Shown: in pieces, positions 20,211 to 30,119 of the stretch
Layout: every line of letters begins with the position of its first letter
Position numbering within the stretch: the first letter of the stretch is position 1
Assembly (NCBI RefSeq): GCF_003702045.1
Contig: NZ_RBTP01000003.1
Coordinates: 62,001-126,000 of the forward strand
Direction of reading: 5' to 3'
DNA: 64,000 bases
Source of the DNA: Pseudomonas viridiflava
GTDB lineage: Bacteria > Pseudomonadota > Gammaproteobacteria > Pseudomonadales > Pseudomonadaceae
Program-made: the position numbers and the translations under genes
The notes under the pieces: generated by a model
The model's database searches: none
The model's input: the letters and a program-made list of their open reading frames with translations, nothing else
What the model was told of the DNA's origin: nothing

Positions 20211-20749
20211 TGCAGACTCAAGCCACGAACGGCGATCTCATGAAGCGAGGCAAGCCGATCAAGCTGGCCGTTTTCGACGTCGACGGCGTACTCACCGACG
20301 GTCGGCTTTACTTCCTCGAAGACGGCAGCGAATTCAAGACATTCAACACGCTCGACGGCCAAGGCATCAAAATGCTGATAGCCTCCGGGGTAACCACCGC
20401 CATTATCAGCGGTCGAAAGACTCCGATCGTCGAGCGCCGAGCTAAGAATCTGGGCATCGAGCATCTCTATCAGGGGCGAGAAGACAAGTTGGTGGTGCTG
20501 GATCAATTGTTGGCAGAACTGAATTTGAGTTACGAACAGGTCGCCTATCTAGGCGATGATCTGCCAGACTTGCCGGTTATCCGTCGCGTCGGCCTGGGCA
20601 TGGCGGTTGCCAACGCTGCAACCTTTGTTCGCCAGCATGCCCACGGGATTACCCAGGCGCGCGGCGGCGAAGGTGCCGCCCGCGAATTCTGCGAACTGAT
20701 TTTGAGTGCGCAAGGCAACCTTGAAGCGGCTCAATCCGCCTATTTATAG
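20210..20749 (+). CDS. kdsC: 3-deoxy-manno-octulosonate-8-phosphatase
   Basis: A 179-residue HAD-superfamily phosphatase, type C0 without a cap, that removes phosphate from Kdo-8-phosphate. HAD motif I is FDVDGVLTDG, motif II-like ISGR, and motif IV LGDDLPDLP. The ATG overlaps the kdsD TAA by one base; an internal ATG ten codons in (MKRGKPIK) is an alternative start. Confidence 0.95.
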   Translation: MQTQATNGDLMKRGKPIKLAVFDVDGVLTDGRLYFLEDGSEFKTFNTLDGQGIKMLIASGVTTAIISGRKTPIVERRAKNLGIEHLYQGREDKLVVLDQLLAELNLSYEQVAYLGDDLPDLPVIRRVGLGMAVANAATFVRQHAHGITQARGGEGAAREFCELILSAQGNLEAAQSAYL

Positions 20750-20758
20750 AAGCCATTT

Positions 20759-21331
20759 ATGTTCAGTAAAAAAATTCGGAAGTTCCTGATTTTCGGCGTT
20801 CTGGGCCTCCTTCTTGCTGCCGTCGGCTACTGGAACGTCAGCCCTGAAAGTTTCATGGATCAACCGCTCAGCTCCGTGGACGAAAACGCCATCGACTATT
20901 ACGCGGTTAATACACACACCGTTCAGTACCTGCCGGACGGCAATGTTCAGTACGAGATGACCGCTGACAAGGTCGAGCATCTTAAAGAGACAGAAGTGTC
21001 CCTGCTGACCACGCCTGACCTGCAGATGTACCGTGGCACCGCCTTTCCCTGGCACGTACAGAGCAAACAGGGCGAAGTGTCGCCAAGCGGCGATCAGGTC
21101 GAACTGATCGACTCCGTGCGCGTGGCCCGGACCGACGAAAAGCAACGTACGACTATCATCACCAGTAGTCGCATGACCGTATTCCCACAGAAGCAATATG
21201 CGCAGACCGACCAAGACGTTAGAATCGACGCCGCGGGCGGTGTCACTACGGCCAAGGGAATGAAAGCGTATTTGAACGACAGCAGGATGGACCTGCTGTC
21301 CAACGTTAGAGGACAGTATGAGGCTCGTTAA
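20759..21331 (+). CDS. lptC: LPS export ABC transporter periplasmic protein LptC
   Basis: A 190-residue bitopic protein with one N-terminal helix (about 8-25) and a periplasmic beta-jellyroll with the segment DGNVQYEMTADKVEHL. It receives LPS from the LptBFG transporter and passes it to LptA. It overlaps lptA by 14 bases in another frame. Confidence 0.92.
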   Translation: MFSKKIRKFLIFGVLGLLLAAVGYWNVSPESFMDQPLSSVDENAIDYYAVNTHTVQYLPDGNVQYEMTADKVEHLKETEVSLLTTPDLQMYRGTAFPWHVQSKQGEVSPSGDQVELIDSVRVARTDEKQRTTIITSSRMTVFPQKQYAQTDQDVRIDAAGGVTTAKGMKAYLNDSRMDLLSNVRGQYEAR

Positions 21332-21866
21332 AACTCTTCCTTTTTTGCTCGGCCTGGGCGCAGCACTGGGAAGCGCGAGCGCCTGGTCCCTGCCAACCGA
21401 CCGCGATCAGCCGATCCACATCCAGTCCGACGATGCGCAGCTTGATGACAAGAAAGGCGTGGCCACCTACAAGGGCAACGTCATCATCACGCAAGGTTCG
21501 ATGAAGATCACCGGCAACACAGTGACCATCACGCGTAACGCACAGGGTGAAGTCGACGTGTTCACCTCCGTCGGCAACCTGGCCTACTACGAGCAGAAGC
21601 CTGCGGTGGACAAGCCAATCGTGCAGGCCTATGCCGTCACGATCCAGTATTACGCGGGGCAGGACCGGATCGTTCTGATCGATAAGGCCAAGGTCATCAA
21701 CGACGGCAACACGTCCGAAGGCGAGAAGATCGTCTACGACACCGTCAGGCAGGTCGTCAGCGCAGGTCGTGCCAATGGCGGCGCGAAGGTCACCTCCCCT
21801 CGTCCGCGGATCGACATGGTCATCCAGCCCAAGAAGAAAACCGATCAACCGCAGAAGGCCCAGTAA
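21318..21866 (+). CDS. lptA: periplasmic LPS transport protein LptA (LptH)
   Basis: A 182-residue OstA-like protein with a signal peptide (about 1-25) and the jellyroll motif [20 protein letters not shown]. It forms the periplasmic bridge that carries LPS from LptC to LptD. The Pseudomonas orthologue is often named LptH. It overlaps lptC by 14 bases and lptB by one base, so the three genes are translationally coupled. Confidence 0.92.
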   Translation: MRLVKTLPFLLGLGAALGSASAWSLPTDRDQPIHIQSDDAQLDDKKGVATYKGNVIITQGSMKITGNTVTITRNAQGEVDVFTSVGNLAYYEQKPAVDKPIVQAYAVTIQYYAGQDRIVLIDKAKVINDGNTSEGEKIVYDTVRQVVSAGRANGGAKVTSPRPRIDMVIQPKKKTDQPQKAQ

Positions 21867-22591
21867 TGGCGACGCTTAGAGCCCAGCATTTGGCTAAAAG
21901 CTACAAAAGCCGTCAGGTCGTGCGCGATGTGAGCATCTCCATCGACAGCGGCCAGATCGTCGGCTTGCTGGGCCCTAACGGCGCCGGCAAAACCACGTGC
22001 TTCTACATGATTGTCGGGCTGGTACAGGCCGATCAGGGGCGAGTGCTGATCGACGATCTGGACGTGAGCCACCAGCCGATGCACGGTCGTGCCCGCGCAG
22101 GTATCGGCTACCTGCCGCAGGAAGCTTCGATCTTTCGCAAGCTGTCGGTCGCCGACAACATCACGGCGATCCTCGAGACCCGCAAGGAACTCGACATGGC
22201 GGCGCGGCGCAAGGAGCTGGAGAGCCTGCTGCAGGAATTCCACATCACGCATATTCGCGACAACCTGGGCATGAGCCTCTCGGGCGGCGAACGGCGCCGT
22301 GTCGAGATTGCACGCGCCCTGGCGACTGCCCCCAAGTTCATCCTTCTGGATGAACCCTTTGCAGGCGTTGACCCGATTTCGGTCGGCGACATCAAGCAGA
22401 TCATCCACCACCTCAAGGCCAAAGGCATTGGCGTGCTGATCACTGACCACAACGTCCGTGAAACGCTGGATATCTGTGAAACTGCCTACATCGTCAACGA
22501 CGGGCAACTGATCGCAGAAGGTGACTCGCAAACCATTCTGGCAAACCAGTTGGTGAAAGAAGTCTATCTGGGTCACGAATTCCGCCTGTAG
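21866..22591 (+). CDS. lptB: LPS export ABC transporter ATP-binding protein LptB
   Basis: A 241-residue ABC ATPase: Walker A GPNGAGKT 36-43, signature LSGGE 138-142, Walker [14 protein letters not shown]. It powers LPS extraction through LptFG, whose genes are not in this window. It ends the LPS operon; rpoN follows after 195 bases with its own promoter. Confidence 0.96.
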   Translation: MATLRAQHLAKSYKSRQVVRDVSISIDSGQIVGLLGPNGAGKTTCFYMIVGLVQADQGRVLIDDLDVSHQPMHGRARAGIGYLPQEASIFRKLSVADNITAILETRKELDMAARRKELESLLQEFHITHIRDNLGMSLSGGERRRVEIARALATAPKFILLDEPFAGVDPISVGDIKQIIHHLKAKGIGVLITDHNVRETLDICETAYIVNDGQLIAEGDSQTILANQLVKEVYLGHEFRL

Positions 22592-22705
22592 AACGCGTGC
22601 TTGCAATCGCCGCATCCGGCCTTTCAGGGCCACCCATATCGATGCGGCGTGTTGACAACGTTTTATTTCTAGTAACGCTCTAGGCAAACGCTCTGCTTTC
22701 AGGCA

Positions 22706-22711
22706 TATAAT
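22706..22711 (+). promoter_or_regulatory. -10 element of the rpoN promoter
   Basis: A perfect TATAAT 75 bases before the rpoN ATG. The aligned -35 is weak. A TTGACA occurs further upstream at 22652-22657, too far away to pair with this -10. Confidence 0.4.
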
Positions 22712-22786
22712 TTGCTTAAGTTGGCGTTCAGGCGCCTGTAGTGGATGGCGCGTATGCGCCGGCGAATAAGGTGTTTAGCCCCTGCC

Positions 22787-24280
22787 ATGAAACCATCGCT
22801 AGTCTTGAGAATGGGCCAGCAGCTGACGATGACACCGCAGCTGCAACAGGCAATCCGCTTACTTCAGCTATCCACACTGGACCTCCAGCAGGAGATTCAG
22901 GAGGCGCTGGAATCAAACCCCATGCTGGAGCGCCAGGAGGAAGGTGATGACTTCGACAACTCCGATCCTCTGGCCGACAACATCGAACAAAAGCCCAATC
23001 CCGATGTTCAGGAACCGACCTACCAGGAGTCTGCACCCACTGTAGACAACCTTGAGGAAGGCGAATGGAACGAGCGCATTCCCAATGAGTTGCCGGTCGA
23101 TACCGCTTGGGAAGACATCTACCAGACCAGCGCCAGCAGCCTGCCCAGCAACGATGATGACGAATGGGACTTCACCACTCGCACCTCCGTCGGCGAAAGC
23201 CTGCAAAGCCATTTGCTCTGGCAGCTCAACGTCGCGCCGATGTCCGACAAGGACCGCCTGGTCGCCGTCACACTGATCGACTGCATCAACAACCAGGGTT
23301 ATCTCGACGAAACCCTTGAAGAGATTCTCGAATCCTTTGATCCCGAGCTGGATATCGAGCTTGATGAGATCGAAGCTGTTCTGCATCGCATCCAGCAATT
23401 CGAACCGGCCGGCATCGGTGCTCGCACCCTCAGCGAGTGCCTGCTGCTGCAACTGCGCCAGCTACCGGCGAAAACGCCCTGGCTGAGTGAGGCACAGCGT
23501 CTGGTCACCGACTACATCGATCTGCTGGGAAGCCGCGATTACGGCCAACTGATGCGCCGCATGAAGATCAAGGAAGACGAGCTTCGTCAGATCATCGAAC
23601 TGGTGCAGAGCCTCAACCCGCGTCCCGGCTCCCAGATCGAGTCCACCGAAGCCGAATACGTCGTTCCCGATGTGATCGTGCGCAAGGACAATGAACGCTG
23701 GCTGGTTGAGCTGAATCAGGAATCGGTACCACGTCTGCGCGTCAACCCGCAGTACGCAGGCTTCGTACGCCGCGCCGATACCAGCGCCGATAACACGTTC
23801 ATGCGTAATCAATTGCAGGAGGCCCGCTGGTTCATCAAAAGCCTGCAAAGCCGCAATGAAACGCTGATGAAAGTGGCCACGCAGATCGTGGAACATCAAC
23901 GCGGTTTTCTTGAGTACGGCGATGAAGCCATGAAACCGCTGGTGCTGCACGACATTGCCGAAGCGGTGGGCATGCATGAATCGACGATTTCTCGCGTGAC
24001 GACGCAAAAGTTCATGCACACGCCCCGCGGTATTTACGAGCTGAAATACTTCTTTTCCAGCCACGTCAGTACGTCGGAAGGCGGCGAATGCTCCTCCACT
24101 GCAATTCGCGCAATCATCAAAAAACTGGTTGCGGCTGAAAATCAGAAAAAGCCGTTGAGTGATAGCAAGATCGCTGGTTTACTGGAGGCACAAGGCATTC
24201 AAGTAGCCCGTCGCACAGTCGCCAAGTACCGCGAATCTCTTGGGATTGCGCCCTCCAGCGAGCGCAAGCGATTGATGTGA
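22787..24280 (+). CDS. rpoN: RNA polymerase sigma-54 factor
   Basis: A 497-residue sigma-54. Region I starts [20 protein letters not shown], rich in Gln/Leu; an acidic region II follows; the C-terminus has the HTH around [13 protein letters not shown] and the RpoN box in [12 protein letters not shown]. It directs -24/-12 promoters and controls nitrogen, motility and virulence genes. I use ATG 22787-22789; 14 upstream in-frame codons are atypical for the family. It lies upstream of hpf-ptsN-rapZ-ptsO, the usual rpoN cluster. Confidence 0.96.
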   Translation: MKPSLVLRMGQQLTMTPQLQQAIRLLQLSTLDLQQEIQEALESNPMLERQEEGDDFDNSDPLADNIEQKPNPDVQEPTYQESAPTVDNLEEGEWNERIPNELPVDTAWEDIYQTSASSLPSNDDDEWDFTTRTSVGESLQSHLLWQLNVAPMSDKDRLVAVTLIDCINNQGYLDETLEEILESFDPELDIELDEIEAVLHRIQQFEPAGIGARTLSECLLLQLRQLPAKTPWLSEAQRLVTDYIDLLGSRDYGQLMRRMKIKEDELRQIIELVQSLNPRPGSQIESTEAEYVVPDVIVRKDNERWLVELNQESVPRLRVNPQYAGFVRRADTSADNTFMRNQLQEARWFIKSLQSRNETLMKVATQIVEHQRGFLEYGDEAMKPLVLHDIAEAVGMHESTISRVTTQKFMHTPRGIYELKYFFSSHVSTSEGGECSSTAIRAIIKKLVAAENQKKPLSDSKIAGLLEAQGIQVARRTVAKYRESLGIAPSSERKRLM

Positions 24281-24355
24281 TGCAGGCCGAGCCACAGCGT
24301 TCCAGTGGCAGGCACCACGCCTGCCTCTTTATGCACTGGCAAAGGAGAAAACTGT

Positions 24356-24664
24356 ATGCAAGTCAACATCAGTGGACATCAACTGGAAGTGACCAAGCCC
24401 CTTCGTGAATACGTTGAGCTCAAGCTCAAAAAGCTCGAGGGGCATTTTGACAAGATTACTAATGTGCAGGTCACGATGGCGGTCGAGAAGCTGAAACAGA
24501 AGATCGAAGCCACGCTGCATATCCACGGTGGAGAGGTAGTTGCCAATGCTGAACATGACGACATGTACGCGGCCATCGACCTGCTCACTGACAAGCTCGA
24601 CAGACAATTGCTCAAGCATAAGGAAAAGCAGCAAAGCATCCTCAAAGGTGCAAACGCTCGCTAA
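24356..24664 (+). CDS. hpf: ribosome hibernation promoting factor
   Basis: A 102-residue short HPF/YfiA protein starting MQVNISGHQLEVTKPLREYV, with the GGEVVANAEHDDMYAAIDLL segment. It binds the small subunit in stationary phase to form inactive ribosome dimers. The ATG at 24356 has a good AAAGGAGA Shine-Dalgarno. It sits between rpoN and ptsN. Confidence 0.95.
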   Translation: MQVNISGHQLEVTKPLREYVELKLKKLEGHFDKITNVQVTMAVEKLKQKIEATLHIHGGEVVANAEHDDMYAAIDLLTDKLDRQLLKHKEKQQSILKGANAR

Positions 24665-24676
24665 CGCTCATCACAC

Positions 24677-25141
24677 ATGATCCGAATTGAAAAAATCCTG
24701 ACCCCCGGCCGTTCCGTCGTGAACATGCCGGGTGGCAGTAAAAAGCGTGCCCTCGAACACATTGCCAACCTGATTGGCCGTGAAGTACCGAGTATGGATT
24801 CGCAAACCGTGTTTGAAGCCCTGGTCGCCCGCGAAAAGCTGGGCTCCACCGGATTCGGCAATGGCATTGCCATCCCCCACTGCCGCCTCTCCACCTGTGG
24901 CGAGCCTGTCAGTGCGGTTATCCATCTTGACGCCCCTATCGACTTCGATGCCATCGATGGCGCCCCGGTAGACCTGCTGTTCGTGTTGCTGGTCCCGCAA
25001 GCCGCTACCGATGAACACCTTGAGCTGCTGCGCCAGATTGCCAGCATGCTGGACCGCGCCGACGTGCGCGACCGCCTACGCAGTGCCAAAAGCGGTGAAG
25101 CGCTTTATCAAGTGGTGCTGGACGTACAGAACGGCCATTGA
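24677..25141 (+). CDS. ptsN: nitrogen PTS enzyme IIA-Ntr
   Basis: A 154-residue EIIA protein of the nitrogen phosphotransferase system. The phospho-acceptor is His68 in GIAIPHCR. It is a regulator, not a transporter: its phosphorylation state affects potassium transport, carbon storage and other traits. It takes phosphate from PtsO (encoded downstream); the first enzyme PtsP is not here. In P. putida FruB can also phosphorylate it, which is notable because fruB is in this window. Confidence 0.95.
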   Translation: MIRIEKILTPGRSVVNMPGGSKKRALEHIANLIGREVPSMDSQTVFEALVAREKLGSTGFGNGIAIPHCRLSTCGEPVSAVIHLDAPIDFDAIDGAPVDLLFVLLVPQAATDEHLELLRQIASMLDRADVRDRLRSAKSGEALYQVVLDVQNGH

Positions 25142-25143
25142 CC

Positions 25144-26001
25144 ATGCGCATGATCATCGTGAGTGGCCGCTCCGGCTCGGGCAAAAGTACAGCGCTCGAT
25201 GTACTGGAAGACAGCGGGTTCTATTGCGTCGACAACCTGCCCGCAGGCCTGCTGCCGGAGCTCGCCGAACGCGCGTTGATCAATACCGAATTGGCGGAAC
25301 CCTTGCTGGCAGTGTCCATCGACGCTCGCAATCTGCCCAGTCACTTGACCCGCTTCCCCGCAATGCTCGATGAAGTGCGCTCGCGCAATATCCAGTGCGA
25401 TGTGCTGTATCTGGATGCCGACGAAGCGACGCTGCTCAAGCGTTTCTCAGAAACACGACGTCGCCATCCACTGAGCACTTCCGATCGTTCACTGGCCGAA
25501 GCGATACGCGACGAAAGCACCCTGCTCGGTCCGATCATCGATCTGGCCGACCTGAAGATCAATACGACTCACCTCAATCTGTATCAATTACGCGATACGC
25601 TCAAGTTGCGCTTGTTGAACAAGCCTGAGCCGGGCACAGCGTTCCTGATCGAGTCCTTTGGCTTCAAGCGTGGCATGCCGGTCGATGCAGACCTGGTGTT
25701 TGATGTGCGCTGCCTGCCCAATCCGTACTGGAAACCTGAATTGCGCGACCACTCGGGTCTTGAGCAACCGGTCATCGAGTACCTGGCAGCACAGGCCGAC
25801 GTGGAAGAAATGTTTCAGGACATCTTCTCCTACCTCAACAAGTGGCTGCCTCGATTTGCGGCCAGCAATCGTTCCTACGTGACCATCGCCATAGGCTGCA
25901 CAGGCGGACATCACCGGTCTGTCTACCTGACAGAGCGACTGGGTCAGGTTTTGCAACAATCACTCAAGAACGTTCAGGTTCGCCACCGCGACCTCAGCTG
26001 A
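25144..26001 (+). CDS. rapZ: RNase adapter protein RapZ
   Basis: A 285-residue RapZ/YvcJ-family P-loop protein. Walker A GRSGSGKS is at residues 8-15, and the C-terminal domain contains [18 protein letters not shown] and the CTGGHHRSV motif. In E. coli it delivers the small RNA GlmZ to RNase E to control amino-sugar synthesis; whether Pseudomonas has the same target is uncertain. The start is ATG 25144, two bases after the ptsN stop. Confidence 0.93.
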   Translation: MRMIIVSGRSGSGKSTALDVLEDSGFYCVDNLPAGLLPELAERALINTELAEPLLAVSIDARNLPSHLTRFPAMLDEVRSRNIQCDVLYLDADEATLLKRFSETRRRHPLSTSDRSLAEAIRDESTLLGPIIDLADLKINTTHLNLYQLRDTLKLRLLNKPEPGTAFLIESFGFKRGMPVDADLVFDVRCLPNPYWKPELRDHSGLEQPVIEYLAAQADVEEMFQDIFSYLNKWLPRFAASNRSYVTIAIGCTGGHHRSVYLTERLGQVLQQSLKNVQVRHRDLS

Positions 26002-26017
26002 AAGGATCTTTTCTGCG

Positions 26018-26290
26018 ATGCCCGCTCGTCAAATCACCATCATCAACAAACTGGGCCTGCACGCCCGCGCAGCCGCCAAGTTCGTTGGGGTCGCCGGCAA
26101 GTTTCCCTGTCAGATCCGGGTCGGTCGTTCGCCTGAGAGCATGGTCGACGGCAAGAGCATCATGGCGGTTATGATGCTGGCCGCAGGCAAAGGCACCGAG
26201 ATCCATCTGATGACCGAAGGCGAAGGTGAGCAGGACGCACTGGATGGCCTGGTCGAACTGATCAACAACAAGTTCGACGAAGGCGAATAA
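26018..26290 (+). CDS. ptsO: nitrogen PTS phosphocarrier protein NPr
   Basis: A 90-residue HPr-like protein with the phospho-histidine His15 in KLGLHARAAAKF and Ser48 in MVDGKSIM. It passes phosphate from PtsP to PtsN. It is the last gene of rpoN-hpf-ptsN-rapZ-ptsO. Confidence 0.95.
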   Translation: MPARQITIINKLGLHARAAAKFVGVAGKFPCQIRVGRSPESMVDGKSIMAVMMLAAGKGTEIHLMTEGEGEQDALDGLVELINNKFDEGE

Positions 26291-26307
26291 GCGACGCGGT
26301 TGTTCCT

Positions 26308-26328
26308 GCGCTGGTCTTAAACCAGCGC
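26308..26328. terminator. convergent hairpin containing the ZIP gene stop codon
   Basis: Perfect 8-bp stem GCGCTGGT (26308-26315) / ACCAGCGC (26321-26328) with a 5-nt loop CTTAA. It lies between convergent ptsO and the ZIP transporter; the transporter's stop codon falls in the loop. No strong T tract follows on either strand. Confidence 0.5.
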
Positions 26329-27204
26329 CGTATCCATCACCATCATCAGACAGAACCCTGCAATCAGGCCCAGGCTGGCAATCTTGTTGTGACCGTTCAA
26401 GCGTGACTCCGGAATGATCTCGTGAGTGACCACCAGTAGCATGGCACCGGCCGCAAGGGCCAGACCGAACGGCAGCAAAGGCTCTGCAATCGCAACCAGC
26501 CAGGCCCCGAGCAATGCGAACACAGGTTCGACCAGCCCGGACGCAGCCCCGATCAGGAACGCCTTGATCCGCGACATCCCCGCCCCCGCCAGTACCATAG
26601 CGATCACCAGCCCTTCGGGGACGTCCTGTAAGGCAATACCGATGGCCAGGCTGTCGGCCTCCGACAAACCGCCGCCTGCCGACACCCCGATCGCCATGCC
26701 TTCCGGGATGTTATGCGCGACAATGGCAATCACGAACAGCCAGATGCGCGGAGCAATCGCGGGATAATCCTGGGCACCGTTGGGTTGCGCTCCCTGAGAA
26801 ACACTGTAATCCACCGCGAACAGTCCCAGGGCACCCATCACGATGCCCAGACTGATCAAGCCGCCAGCGCCCCACGGCGTCAGCCCAAGGCCCTCGGCAG
26901 CGGCGAGGCCCGGCACGATCAGCGAGAACGCCGTCGCTGCCAGCATTACCCCGGCACCGAACCCCAGCAAACCGTCCGACACCATAACCGGCATCTTGCG
27001 GATCACCAGAACAGGGACAGCGCCCAGCGCCGTACCCAGCGCACAGATCGCGCCACCCTCCAGAGCACGCAACAGGCGCGGCTCAAGGTTCAGCCAGGCA
27101 AGCCCCTGAGCCACCAATAACGCCATACCCGCCAGAAGCAGCACGGTCCCTACTGCCAGACGAAACAACCGAACACTGCTGATCGCGAGTATTTCAGAAC
27201 GCAT
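26317..27204 (-). CDS. ZIP family metal transporter
   Basis: A 295-residue membrane protein with about eight helices. It has the ZIP metal-site motifs HNIPEG (164-169) in helix IV and QDVPEG (193-198) in helix V. ZIP proteins take up Zn2+, Fe2+ or Mn2+. Its place directly downstream of the Mn-superoxide dismutase gene, 28 bases on, suggests a possible link to manganese or iron-limited growth, which is inference. It is the last gene in the fagA-fumC-orfX-sodA direction. Confidence 0.87.
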   Translation of the reverse strand: MRSEILAISSVRLFRLAVGTVLLLAGMALLVAQGLAWLNLEPRLLRALEGGAICALGTALGAVPVLVIRKMPVMVSDGLLGFGAGVMLAATAFSLIVPGLAAAEGLGLTPWGAGGLISLGIVMGALGLFAVDYSVSQGAQPNGAQDYPAIAPRIWLFVIAIVAHNIPEGMAIGVSAGGGLSEADSLAIGIALQDVPEGLVIAMVLAGAGMSRIKAFLIGAASGLVEPVFALLGAWLVAIAEPLLPFGLALAAGAMLLVVTHEIIPESRLNGHNKIASLGLIAGFCLMMVMDTALV

Positions 27205-27232
27205 AAACGGCCTTAAATCGTGTTATCAGGGA

Positions 27233-27844
27233 TCAGGCCACTGCGGCTTGATAACGCCGGGACACTTCGTCCCAATTGACCACGTTGTAAAACGCGTTGA
27301 TGTATTCGGGACGACGGTTCTGGTAGCGCAAGTAGTAAGCGTGCTCCCACACGTCCAGGCCGAGAATCGGTGTATTGCCATTCATCAGCGGGCTGTCCTG
27401 GTTACCGCTGCTTTCCACCACCAGCTTCTTGTCTGGCGTAACGCTCAGCCAGGCCCAGCCGCTGCCGAAACGCGTCAACGCGGCTTTGGTGAAGGCCTCC
27501 TTGAAGCTGTCGAAGCCGCCCAGGTGTTCGTCGATGGCTTGAGCGACCGATCCTTTTGGCAAACCGCCACCGCCGGGCACCATGACGTCCCAGAACAGCG
27601 AATGGTTGGCATGACCGCCGCCCTGATTGATCACGGCCGCACGCAGGTTCTCAGGCAACTGCTTGACGCTGGCGACCAGCTTTTCGATGGGCCACTCGGC
27701 GTATTCAGTGCCGTCCACCGCAGCGTTCAGGTTGTTGATATAAGTCTGATGATGCTTGGTGTAATGGATCTCCATCGTTTGCGCATCAATGTGCGGTTCG
27801 AGGGCATCGTAGGCGTAAGGCAGTTCGGGTAGCGTAAAGGGCAT
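27233..27844 (-). CDS. sodA: manganese superoxide dismutase
   Basis: A 203-residue SOD that dismutates superoxide in the cytoplasm. Metal ligands are His27, His81, Asp164 and His168. The [11 protein letters not shown] and NQDSPLM segments follow the Mn-type pattern rather than the Fe-type (which has QVWNHTFYW and NAGTPL). I start at ATG 27842-27844 ([13 protein letters not shown]). It is the last gene of the iron-starvation operon and replaces Fe-SOD when iron is scarce. Confidence 0.93.
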   Translation of the reverse strand: MPFTLPELPYAYDALEPHIDAQTMEIHYTKHHQTYINNLNAAVDGTEYAEWPIEKLVASVKQLPENLRAAVINQGGGHANHSLFWDVMVPGGGGLPKGSVAQAIDEHLGGFDSFKEAFTKAALTRFGSGWAWLSVTPDKKLVVESSGNQDSPLMNGNTPILGLDVWEHAYYLRYQNRRPEYINAFYNVVNWDEVSRRYQAAVA

Positions 27845-27845
27845 A

Positions 27846-28307
27846 TCAATGTGCTCCGTAGAAAAGGCCGGGGGCGGCCGCTGAATCACGCTGCAACGAG
27901 GAACGTGTATGTTCGCCGCTGCTGTTCAGGAGACCATGAGTGCGGGGGTATTCGCCGTGTTCACTGATGAAGCCCAGCAACTCGATGTAGGTTTTGCTGC
28001 TGTGCCGCAAGGCAGCCTGACGCAGGGCCGGTGACAGACGCTGGTTTTGCATGGTCTGCAACAGGTGCTGATGGATCGCGCACAAGTATTCGGCGCTCTC
28101 CTCCGGCTGACCGAGGCTCAGGTGCAGATCGGCCAGATTGTGGTGAGAGATCACACACGCCGCGACAGCCTCGTCTGCATCTGCCCAGCGTTCGAACAAG
28201 ACCTGCGCCAGCGCCAACGCCTGAAGGTACAGCTCACGGGCTTCGACCCAGTCGCCGAGATTGAAACAGCGATTGGCCTGTTCAATGGTGCGTTTCCAAT
28301 GCTGCAT
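27846..28307 (-). CDS. uncharacterised protein of the fagA-fumC-sodA operon (OrfX)
   Basis: A 153-residue, mostly helical soluble protein between fumC and sodA. Its N-terminal half, with [20 protein letters not shown] and [22 protein letters not shown], looks like tetratricopeptide-type helical repeats (about residues 5-40 and 45-85). The C-terminal 30 residues are low-complexity. I use ATG 28305-28307 with a GGAGGTAT Shine-Dalgarno upstream. One base separates its stop from the sodA ATG. In P. aeruginosa the same position is filled by a gene called orfX, function unknown. Confidence 0.85.
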   Translation of the reverse strand: MQHWKRTIEQANRCFNLGDWVEARELYLQALALAQVLFERWADADEAVAACVISHHNLADLHLSLGQPEESAEYLCAIHQHLLQTMQNQRLSPALRQAALRHSSKTYIELLGFISEHGEYPRTHGLLNSSGEHTRSSLQRDSAAAPGLFYGAH

Positions 28308-28339
28308 GACATACCTCCAGGTGCGTTGGCCGGACGGAA

Positions 28340-29716
28340 TCAAATACCGCCAGCGGTGAGTTTTTCGGGGTTGAGCAACGCGTCCAGCTGGCTGCGTTGC
28401 AGGTCGGTGTGTTCCAGCGCGACATCAATCACCGGACGACCTTCCTGATAGGCTTTCTTGGCGATTTCGGCCGCTTTCTGGTAACCAATGATCGGGTTAA
28501 GCGCCGTGACCAGAATCGGATTACGCGACAACGCTTCCTTGAGCCTGGCTTCGTTGACCTTGAAGCTGGCAATCGCCTTGTCGGCCAGCAGACGGCTGGC
28601 GTTGGCGAGCAACTCGAGGCTGCTGAGCAGGTTCTGAGCAATGATCGGCAGCATCACGTTCAGCTCGAAGTTGCCGGACTGACCCGCCACTGTGATCGTG
28701 GTGTCATTGCCGATCACTTGCGCAGCAACCATCGCAGTGGCTTCCGGGATGACCGGGTTAACCTTGCCCGGCATGATCGAAGACCCCGGCTGCAAGGCTT
28801 CAAGCTCGATCTCGCCGAGCCCTGCCAAGGGGCCGGAGTTCATCCAGCGCAGGTCATTGGCGATCTTCATCAGCGAAACGGCGGTGGCCTTGAGCTGACC
28901 GGAAACAGCCACCGCCGTATCTTGGGAGCCGATCAGCGCAAACAGGTCCTTGCCTTGGGTGAAGGTGACGCCACTCAAGGCATTGAGGTGCGCGCTGAAG
29001 CGAGCGGCAAACTCGGGATGCGCGTTGATACCCGTGCCAACCGCCGTGCCACCCTGGGCCAGTGACTGGAGGCTAGGTTGCAGCCCCTGCAAATGCTCGA
29101 TGTTGGCGCGAATCTGCTGTGACCAGCCGTTCAATACCTGGCTCATGCGCACCGGCATGGCGTCCATCAGGTGCGTGCGGCCGGTCTTGACGAAGGCGTG
29201 AACCTGAACCGCCTTGTGTTCGGTCACCTGCACCAGATGATTCAGGGCCGGCAGCAACTGCTCATGCAACGCGAGCGCGGCGCTGACGTGAATCGTCGTT
29301 GGAATGATGTCATTGCTGCTTTGTCCACAATTGACGTGATCGTTGGGGTTGACCGGCTCGCCCAGAATGCGACTGGCGAGCGTTGCGATCACCTCGTTTG
29401 CGTTCATGTTGGTGCTCGTGCCAGATCCGGTCTGAAAAATATCCACCGGAAAGTGAGCCATGAAATCGCTGCTCAGTAACTGCCCGACTGCGCCGACAAT
29501 TGCCCTGCTTTGCCCTTCAGTGATTTGCTCCAGCTCAAGATTCGCATGCGCCGCCGAGGCTTTGGCCAGCAACAGCGCACGCACGAACTGCCGGGGCATA
29601 CGCTGGTGGCTGATCGGAAAGTTATCCACCGCACGCTGAGTCTGCGCGCCATACAGCGCTTCGGCCGGCACCTGAAGCGGGCCCATGCTGTCGCGTTCGA
29701 TACGGGTATTACTCAT
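28340..29716 (-). CDS. fumC: class II fumarate hydratase (iron-independent)
   Basis: A 458-residue fumarase C that converts fumarate to malate without an iron-sulfur cluster. The family signature GSSIMPGKVNP is present, together with GSGTSTNMNANEVIA, NCGQSSNDIIPT and KTGRTHLMDAMPV. It replaces iron-dependent fumarase under iron limitation. I use ATG 29714-29716; its start overlaps the fagA stop by 8 bases. Confidence 0.95.
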   Translation of the reverse strand: MSNTRIERDSMGPLQVPAEALYGAQTQRAVDNFPISHQRMPRQFVRALLLAKASAAHANLELEQITEGQSRAIVGAVGQLLSSDFMAHFPVDIFQTGSGTSTNMNANEVIATLASRILGEPVNPNDHVNCGQSSNDIIPTTIHVSAALALHEQLLPALNHLVQVTEHKAVQVHAFVKTGRTHLMDAMPVRMSQVLNGWSQQIRANIEHLQGLQPSLQSLAQGGTAVGTGINAHPEFAARFSAHLNALSGVTFTQGKDLFALIGSQDTAVAVSGQLKATAVSLMKIANDLRWMNSGPLAGLGEIELEALQPGSSIMPGKVNPVIPEATAMVAAQVIGNDTTITVAGQSGNFELNVMLPIIAQNLLSSLELLANASRLLADKAIASFKVNEARLKEALSRNPILVTALNPIIGYQKAAEIAKKAYQEGRPVIDVALEHTDLQRSQLDALLNPEKLTAGGI

Positions 29717-30104
29717 CGCAATGTCCTTGCACCAGTTCAGAGGGAGAAATCGAGGGTTGCAGCACGCAGGAGGCCAGTAGGTGAACACAGGCTTCCCAGC
29801 GCTGACGGCGGGCAGGCGTGGAGGCAAGCGCCTCGACATCGCGCAGCGGACGCCAGGCCTGATCCAGACACAGGCAGCGCCAGTGCCAAGGCAGCACGGT
29901 GTCGCGAGCAGTGTCCATCAGCAGACGAAAGGAGGTTTCGGCGATCATGGCGTGAGGCGTTGCAGTGAAGCGCGCCAGATAGCGCCCTTCGGCGAGATAA
30001 TGCTCGATCAGCCGTGGCTCGTCAGGCTCGAGCGCGCAGCGAATCCGCAGGCTCAACCCACGCCAGTTTTCCAGATAAGGCAGCTCGTGCAGCACAGATC
30101 CCAT
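29709..30104 (-). CDS. fagA: FagA, Fur-associated small protein
   Basis: A 131-residue protein of unknown function, first in the fagA-fumC-orfX-sodA operon. It has a compact, Trp- and His-containing sequence (YLENWRGLSLRIRC, PWHWRCLCLDQAWRPL) with no signal peptide or membrane helix and no fold I can name. The name rests on synteny with the P. aeruginosa Fur-controlled operon. The upstream Fur-box-like site supports the same control here. It overlaps fumC by 8 bases. Confidence 0.8.
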   Translation of the reverse strand: MGSVLHELPYLENWRGLSLRIRCALEPDEPRLIEHYLAEGRYLARFTATPHAMIAETSFRLLMDTARDTVLPWHWRCLCLDQAWRPLRDVEALASTPARRQRWEACVHLLASCVLQPSISPSELVQGHCDE

Positions 30105-30119
30105 GACCGCACCTCATTG

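Noticed and set aside
22652..22657. TTGACA as -35 of rpoN
   Set aside because: Its distance to the TATAAT at 22706 is 48 bases, too long for one promoter, and no fitting -10 lies 16-18 bases downstream.
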